A program made the position numbers and the translations under genes. A stretch of DNA of 64,000 bases, taken from contig JABTUM010000001.1 in assembly GCA_015075375.1 (NCBI GenBank), forward strand, positions 925,201-989,200. The letters are read 5' to 3'. Under the pieces are notes generated by a model. It had not been told where the DNA came from. It ran no database searches and saw only the letters and a list, made by a program, of their open reading frames with translations. Below, piece after piece: positions 60,701 through 64,000 of this stretch. Source of the stretch: Planctomycetota bacterium. GTDB taxonomy: Bacteria; Planctomycetota; SZUA-567; H5-PLA8. The number at the start of each line of letters is the position of its first letter. The first letter of the stretch is position 1.

Positions 60701-60998
60701 CGAGCGCGGCGTTGGTGAGCCCGCAGGAACGCGCCTGGGCCAGCGTGAGGCGCTGCGCGGGTTTGGCGAGGCGCTCGAATAGCGCTCCGCCGCCGGCCTC
60801 GCCCTGCGACGGCCGCCAGGCCGCGAGACGCACCAGCGAGCCGGCGCCTTGCGGCAGGCTGGTGGTAAGGGTCAGGAAGAGCGGGTCGTTTTGCAGCACG
60901 GTCGCGAACGGCTCCACAGAATCGATCCGGCGTATCGTACCCGGTTTCTCGAAACGGCCCGCGCGAAAGGCGTTGCTTGCGCCGTGCCGGTGCTTCAT
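57717..60998 (-). CDS. DinG/XPD-like helicase with degenerate exonuclease domain
   Basis: From ATG at 60998 it has 1093 residues. Residues about 35-215 resemble a DnaQ-type exonuclease but lack its acidic residues (FLTLTTSLPQ where DxETTG is expected, VPEGAPARD for the HNAxFD motif). The helicase core is intact: Walker A IAEAGTGVGKSLAYL (327-340), an Fe-S cluster site with one Cys in PNYLCARKF and three in GEDCMGRQCPFYHRCF, DEAH box VFDEAHTLEDVA, motif VI QGFGRLIRSRRDRG. An AT-rich seven-base repeat insertion (58496-58545) is read in frame. It is divergent from hflX. Confidence 0.88.
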   Translation of the reverse strand: MKHRHGASNAFRAGRFEKPGTIRRIDSVEPFATVLQNDPLFLTLTTSLPQGAGSLVRLAAWRPSQGEAGGGALFERLAKPAQRLTLAQARSCGLTNAALDEAPELGEVLQDLVEFSDAAEAWLVPEGAPARDIFTRAAREAGFPRGFGPPLLGADELGRIVRPTACRRFDDLVAAGASEPLTPQALAALWAQLEAELVRVPLPVLAEMNWLLSRTRHPLKPLLKAAESAAVEAGFGAASKSGKLSLAGLFKDQSEIVERLQIPFDEPAPDADDAGEPPAVPIEALDAFFGPGGKLAQRMANHEERPEQRRMAERVAAAFGAGRHLIAEAGTGVGKSLAYLAPAVLFARQAGRPLVVSTHTKNLQAQLFHKDIPLLREALGEEFEAALLKGRPNYLCARKFMYTLQESAHELTDEEREAMLPVMNWAVSSEEGDVAELAAFSPEQHPELWDRLHTVGEDCMGRQCPFYHRCFVYRARGLARTADLVVCNHALVFSDLNREHGSLPPYREIVFDEAHTLEDVATEFLACELTPRRAYRILNRLFRAPQGSAAGKGLLPSILFHLEQGRGELPAPLRDSIHEHALQAIQAVAPAAEATDFCFDGLRAWFERRQEREADDGPAVPFVPREPGRGEAWPPQEDDPFALRAAEDTPRAPAFQRPPRRANRREPGSVLRFASAALLPDERHLLDESKEAAIAGLGRLRQALGRLDEDFKELKQHKMPRARELHKELSAQNLFLQELIADLEFVIKADEPNYVYWMERLGRRALRVVGAPLDLSALLHEQLYAKKRSVVLSSATLSVRDTQADGSGFAPLRRLPRPHSEAESQSEIQNQKSEMAAPPHPKSFEFLKLRLGLSLCAKDELDELLEGSPFDYENQCRLYVPTFLPEPGGGRERAFNEGLAGLIAPLALAAGGRTLALYTSYESLKRNAEQLKRTLGPEGLEVVAQGEDGSREALLAKLKNDPRTVLLGTSSFWEGVDVQGEALSLLVIAKLPFAVFTDPLVEGRCELLEAQGKDPFLHFSVPNAILRLRQGFGRLIRSRRDRGVVILGDKRVLTKRYGAAFLRALPVQARKAHDPAQLATEVEAFLKPPASGA
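58496..58545. repeat. In-gene AT-rich heptad repeat inside the helicase
   Basis: Units read TTTCGGA, TTTTTGA, TTTTGAA, TTTCGGA, TTGCGAT, TCGGCTT, CCGAATG with period seven. On the coding strand it encodes SEAESQSEIQNQKSEM, a hydrophilic insertion between conserved helicase segments. Composition contrasts sharply with the GC-rich gene. Confidence 0.7.
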
Positions 60999-61063
60999 AC
61001 TTTCAAGGAGCGGGCGCAAGCCGGACTTGCCGCGCCGCCCCGGGAGGACGCGTACCGCCGTTC

Positions 61064-62464
61064 ATGAGCGACAAAAAAGACCGCATCCACATTCGCCTTA
61101 AAGACCGACAGTTCAGCGTCGACCGCGAGGCGGCCATCCTGGTGGGAGGTTACCAGCCGGGCGAACTGATGACCGGCGAGGAACCGCTGGAGGAACTCGA
61201 ACGCCTGGCCGACACGGCCGGCGCGCGCGTCGTCGGCCGCGTGGTGCAGCACATCAAGAAAGTGCACCCCGGAACGTACATAGGCTCCGGAAAGGCCGAA
61301 GAGCTGAAGGAACTCGTCGAGAAGCTGAAGGCGAAGACGATCATCTTCGACCACGACCTCACGCCCGCGCAGGGGCGCAACCTCGACAAGCTGAGCGGCG
61401 CGAAGGTGCTGGACCGGACCGACCTGATCCTCGATATCTTCGCTTCCCGCGCGCGCACGCACACCTCGAAGATCCAGGTGGACCTCGCGATGCAGGAGTA
61501 CCGCCTGCCTCGGCTGCGCCGGCTGTGGACGCACTTGGAGCGGCAGACCGGCGGCATCGGGATGCGCGGCGGCCCCGGCGAACGGCAGCTCGAGACGGAC
61601 AAGCGCAAACTCGTGAAACGCATCGGCGAACTGAAGGACGAGCTGAGCGTGATCGAAAAGCGCAAGGAGCGCATGGTCCAGGCGCGTTCGCGCGAGCACT
61701 TCCTGGTCAGCCTGGTCGGCTACACGAACGCCGGGAAGAGCACGCTGATGCGTTCGCTGACCGGCGAAGACGTCTTCGTCGAGGATAAGCTCTTCGCAAC
61801 GCTGGACACGAAGACGGCGGGCCTCGCGCTGGGCGGCGGGATCAAGGTGCTGATCTCCGACACCGTCGGCTTCATCCGGCGCTTGCCGCACAAGCTGGTG
61901 GCGAGCTTCCATGCGACGCTGGAGGAAGCGCGGCACGCGGACCTGCTGCTGCATGTCGTGGACGCCAGTTCGCCGCAGCTTCGCGAACAGATGCGCGCGG
62001 TCGAGGATGTGCTCAAGGAACTGGGCTGCCAGGAAGTCGAAGTGCTGCGCGTCTTCAACAAGGTGGACCGCTTGAAGCCCGATCAGGAGTTCGATTTCCG
62101 CGTGCTCTGCACCGAGTATCCGAACTCGATCGCCATCTCGGCGCTGCGCAAGCAGGGTCTGGACCAGTTGAAGGCCGAGATTCGCCGGCGCGCGCGGGCG
62201 AGCGGCTTGCCGGCGACGATCGCGATTCACGTCGGCGACGGCAAGAACCTCGCGTTCCTCGCGCGCCATTTTTTCGAAGACGAGCGGACCATCGACGGCG
62301 ACTGGATCACCTTCAAAGGCCGCGCGCCCGCTCAAGCGTTGGACCGTCTGGCCGGCGCGGGGCCGACGGTGAAGATCCTGGAAGGCTGGCCGCCGCCGGG
62401 CGCCTTCGACGCGTGGCGCGACGGAAGCGAAGTCCCGCAACCGGCCTCCGAAGGCACTTCTTAA
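61064..62464 (+). CDS. hflX: HflX ribosome-associated GTPase
   Basis: The ATG at 61064 gives 466 residues. The N-terminal HflX domain has YIGSGKAEELKELVEKLKAK, FDHDLTPAQGRNL and LILDIFASRARTHTSKIQV, then the glycine-rich GIGMRGGPGERQLETDKR. The G domain follows: G1 VGYTNAGKSTLMRSL, G2 FATLDTKT, G3 ISDTVGFIRRLPHKL, G4 FNKVD. HflX splits stalled 70S ribosomes. The frame upstream of 61064 is open only because it overlaps the divergent helicase start. Confidence 0.95.
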   Translation: MSDKKDRIHIRLKDRQFSVDREAAILVGGYQPGELMTGEEPLEELERLADTAGARVVGRVVQHIKKVHPGTYIGSGKAEELKELVEKLKAKTIIFDHDLTPAQGRNLDKLSGAKVLDRTDLILDIFASRARTHTSKIQVDLAMQEYRLPRLRRLWTHLERQTGGIGMRGGPGERQLETDKRKLVKRIGELKDELSVIEKRKERMVQARSREHFLVSLVGYTNAGKSTLMRSLTGEDVFVEDKLFATLDTKTAGLALGGGIKVLISDTVGFIRRLPHKLVASFHATLEEARHADLLLHVVDASSPQLREQMRAVEDVLKELGCQEVEVLRVFNKVDRLKPDQEFDFRVLCTEYPNSIAISALRKQGLDQLKAEIRRRARASGLPATIAIHVGDGKNLAFLARHFFEDERTIDGDWITFKGRAPAQALDRLAGAGPTVKILEGWPPPGAFDAWRDGSEVPQPASEGTS

Positions 62465-62634
62465 ACGGGCTGCACCGGCAAGCGCCCCGATCCGACTAAT
62501 ATAAGGTAGCGCGGGCTCGTCGCAGCCTCGCGCGGGCGCGGAATGACCCTATCATTCCCCAAACCAGCAGTGACGGGACGAGCATCCGACGGGTTGACCT
62601 GATAGGGTATGGGGCGCCCGTGAGGAGTCCGAGT

Positions 62635-63684
62635 ATGCGATTCGTCTGGAACGTGGTGCTGGGCCTGAGCTTGGCGTGCGCGGCATCCGTGCAGGCCGAC
62701 ACCGTATTTCTGAACAGCGGACTGAAGCTGGAAGGGAAGATCTGGCGCGAGACGCCGGAGTTTATCGTGTTGCTGGTGTACCAGGAAGCCGGGCGCGTGC
62801 GGATTCCGCGGGATCAGATCAAGAGCATCGAGTACGACTTGACGAGCCGGCTGGAAGACCTGGCCGAGGACGACTGGAAGGGCCATTACGAGCTGGGCGT
62901 CTGGGCGTTCGAGAAGGGCATGTACGTCGAGGCGATCGGGCAATTCGAAAAGGTGAAGGGCAAAGAAGGCGCCGGGACGGACACGTGCAAGCGGCTGGGC
63001 CAGGCGTACGACAAGCGCGAGCAATCGGACAAAGCGTACGAAGCGTTCAAAGAGTACCTGCTGGTCGCGCCCGAAGACCAAGAGATCGCGGCACGGGTGA
63101 AGGAACTGGAAAAGGTGCTGGGCCTGGAGAAGCCGGTGGCGGTGAACGATCCGGCGAAGGTCGCCCCGAAGCAGGACACCGGGCTGGAAGCGACGTGGAA
63201 TTGGAAGCAGGACTCGTGGAAAGATTACAACGCGTGCGTGGTCTCGGTGCAGCACGACAACGCGACGGGCAACAAAACGATCGCGGTGCAGACCGAAGCG
63301 GGGAATAAGGATAAGTTCGCGGTCTCGGGGACCGGCAAGTCGCCGCTGGACCTGAGCACGCACAAGGAGATCGTCTTCAAGGTCTTCCACAACAACAACC
63401 GCCCGCTGCTGATGGCGGTGGCGTTCAAGAACAAGGCCAACGAGTTCTACGAGTCGATGCAGCAGCGCGTTCCGCCGAACGCGTGGACGACGGTGACGAT
63501 CCCGATCGGCGAGAAGAAGTTCAAGAGCACGCGAAACAACTTCGAAGGCTACACCGACAATTTGGGCGGCGCGGACCACATCCGCGAGGTCGAGTTCCTG
63601 GTGTACGAGCAGAGCAAGTTCCTGCTGTACCTCGATTTCATTTACTTCCTCGAAGGCAAGGCCGAAGAGAAGAAGAAGGACTAG
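62635..63684 (+). CDS. Secreted protein: SH3-like start, TPR and carbohydrate-binding-like C-terminus
   Basis: The ATG at 62635 with GAGGAG upstream gives 349 residues. A signal peptide (about 1-22, ending VQA) precedes a strand-rich module (DTVFLNSGLKLEGKIWRETP) common in secreted proteins of PVC bacteria, then TPR-like helices (KGHYELGVWAFEKGMYVEAI, SDKAYEAFKEYLLVAPED). Residues about 190-345 look like a CBM-type beta-sandwich. Upstream CCCTATCA (62547) and TGATAGGG (62600) form an inverted repeat that could be an operator. The next gene lies 31 bases downstream. Confidence 0.7.
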   Translation: MRFVWNVVLGLSLACAASVQADTVFLNSGLKLEGKIWRETPEFIVLLVYQEAGRVRIPRDQIKSIEYDLTSRLEDLAEDDWKGHYELGVWAFEKGMYVEAIGQFEKVKGKEGAGTDTCKRLGQAYDKREQSDKAYEAFKEYLLVAPEDQEIAARVKELEKVLGLEKPVAVNDPAKVAPKQDTGLEATWNWKQDSWKDYNACVVSVQHDNATGNKTIAVQTEAGNKDKFAVSGTGKSPLDLSTHKEIVFKVFHNNNRPLLMAVAFKNKANEFYESMQQRVPPNAWTTVTIPIGEKKFKSTRNNFEGYTDNLGGADHIREVEFLVYEQSKFLLYLDFIYFLEGKAEEKKKD

Positions 63685-63715
63685 CGCGCCGCGCAAGCGG
63701 AAGCGAGGGGGGGAC

Positions 63716-64000
63716 GTGCCGATACGCCGACTGGTGCCGCTCTTGGCCGTGCTGATCCTTTGCGCGAGCGCGGGTCCGCGGCCGCACGCCGCCGCTCCGA
63801 AATCGGCGTCGGCCCAAGCGCCGGCTCCGCGCACCGCCGGACCGCGCAACGTCGGCGGCGATCTGCGCTTCCTCGATCCGCCCAGCGACAGCACCGATTA
63901 CAGCGCCACGCTGGGCCTGCTGGGCGTACCCGACGGCTTGGACGTTTTCGATCTGGGCGACGCGGCGCCGGGCGAGCGGATCGAACGCGTCATGCACGTA
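63716..64000 (+). CDS. Exported protein, N-terminal part (runs off the window)
   Basis: A GTG at 63716 follows GAGGGGGGGA. The 95 visible residues start PIRRLVPLLAVLILCASAG, a signal peptide with a possible lipobox (LILC). A proline/alanine-rich spacer follows, then GGDLRFLDPPSDSTDYSATL and GLDVFDLGDAAPG, of no recognised family. It probably shares a transcript with the preceding secreted protein. The frame is open at the right edge. Confidence 0.65.
   Translation, partial: MPIRRLVPLLAVLILCASAGPRPHAAAPKSASAQAPAPRTAGPRNVGGDLRFLDPPSDSTDYSATLGLLGVPDGLDVFDLGDAAPGERIERVMHV

Overview
The window is GC-rich, double-stranded gene-dense DNA of a Gram-negative bacterium. TolC-type outer-membrane export, secreted and periplasmic proteins, an ECF sigma factor with a membrane anti-sigma protein, a ThiD2-ThiE fusion, a ceramidase-like hydrolase, DegT aminotransferases, PhyH-type dioxygenases and six AraC-family regulators together suggest the PVC group (planctomycete or Lentisphaera-like) or a neighbouring candidate phylum. 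That placement is an inference; no rRNA or tRNA is visible to test it. No CRISPR array, prophage or complete insertion sequence was found.

Left part (1-5815). A tail of one gene and a cyclophilin-like secreted protein are followed by a noncoding stretch with five GTATAC palindromes, then an AT-rich accessory block: four same-strand orphan genes, three of them small membrane proteins, separated by three nearly identical 235-bp repeats (called E here) whose ends are hairpins. The block closes with a REPIN-like element and several other palindromic repeat families.

Core-like part (5816-31536). It holds a methyltransferase, a YhaM-type exonuclease, two copies of a divergent Spy-like/AraC module, an SGNH hydrolase, a sigma-54 activator with a dead receiver domain, a TauE exporter and a tight five-gene operon (two DegT aminotransferases, polysaccharide deacetylase, amidohydrolase, ceramidase-like hydrolase). 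A TolC operon, an AraC-divergent dehydrogenase/isomerase operon, Obg, ThiD2-ThiE and a NYN-domain protein follow.

Middle accessory part (31537-36616). A perfect parS-like palindrome stands at 31655. Beyond it are dense repeats, a fourth E copy, and a truncated Rhs/Hint/HNH toxin with a probable immunity gene, all bracketed by the same palindromic repeat families seen around the left accessory block.

Right part (36617-64000). It contains a secreted kelch-like protein, a GntR-LacI hybrid regulator, an ECF sigma/anti-sigma pair whose anti-sigma protein carries secretin-like repeats, an M32 carboxypeptidase, a DUF5666-like secreted protein, an esterase, RarA, two tandem AraC/PhyH divergons sharing a bipartite intergenic motif, a PocR-AraC/FAD-oxidoreductase divergon, a response regulator, a SirB1-like transglutaminase, a DinG helicase with a degenerate exonuclease domain and a heptad-repeat insertion, HflX, and two secreted proteins at the edge.

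The recurring design is an AraC-type regulator transcribed divergently from one or two enzyme genes. The most novel-looking structure is the repeat-spaced cassette array at 1739-4905 and its link, through shared repeats, to the Rhs toxin island.
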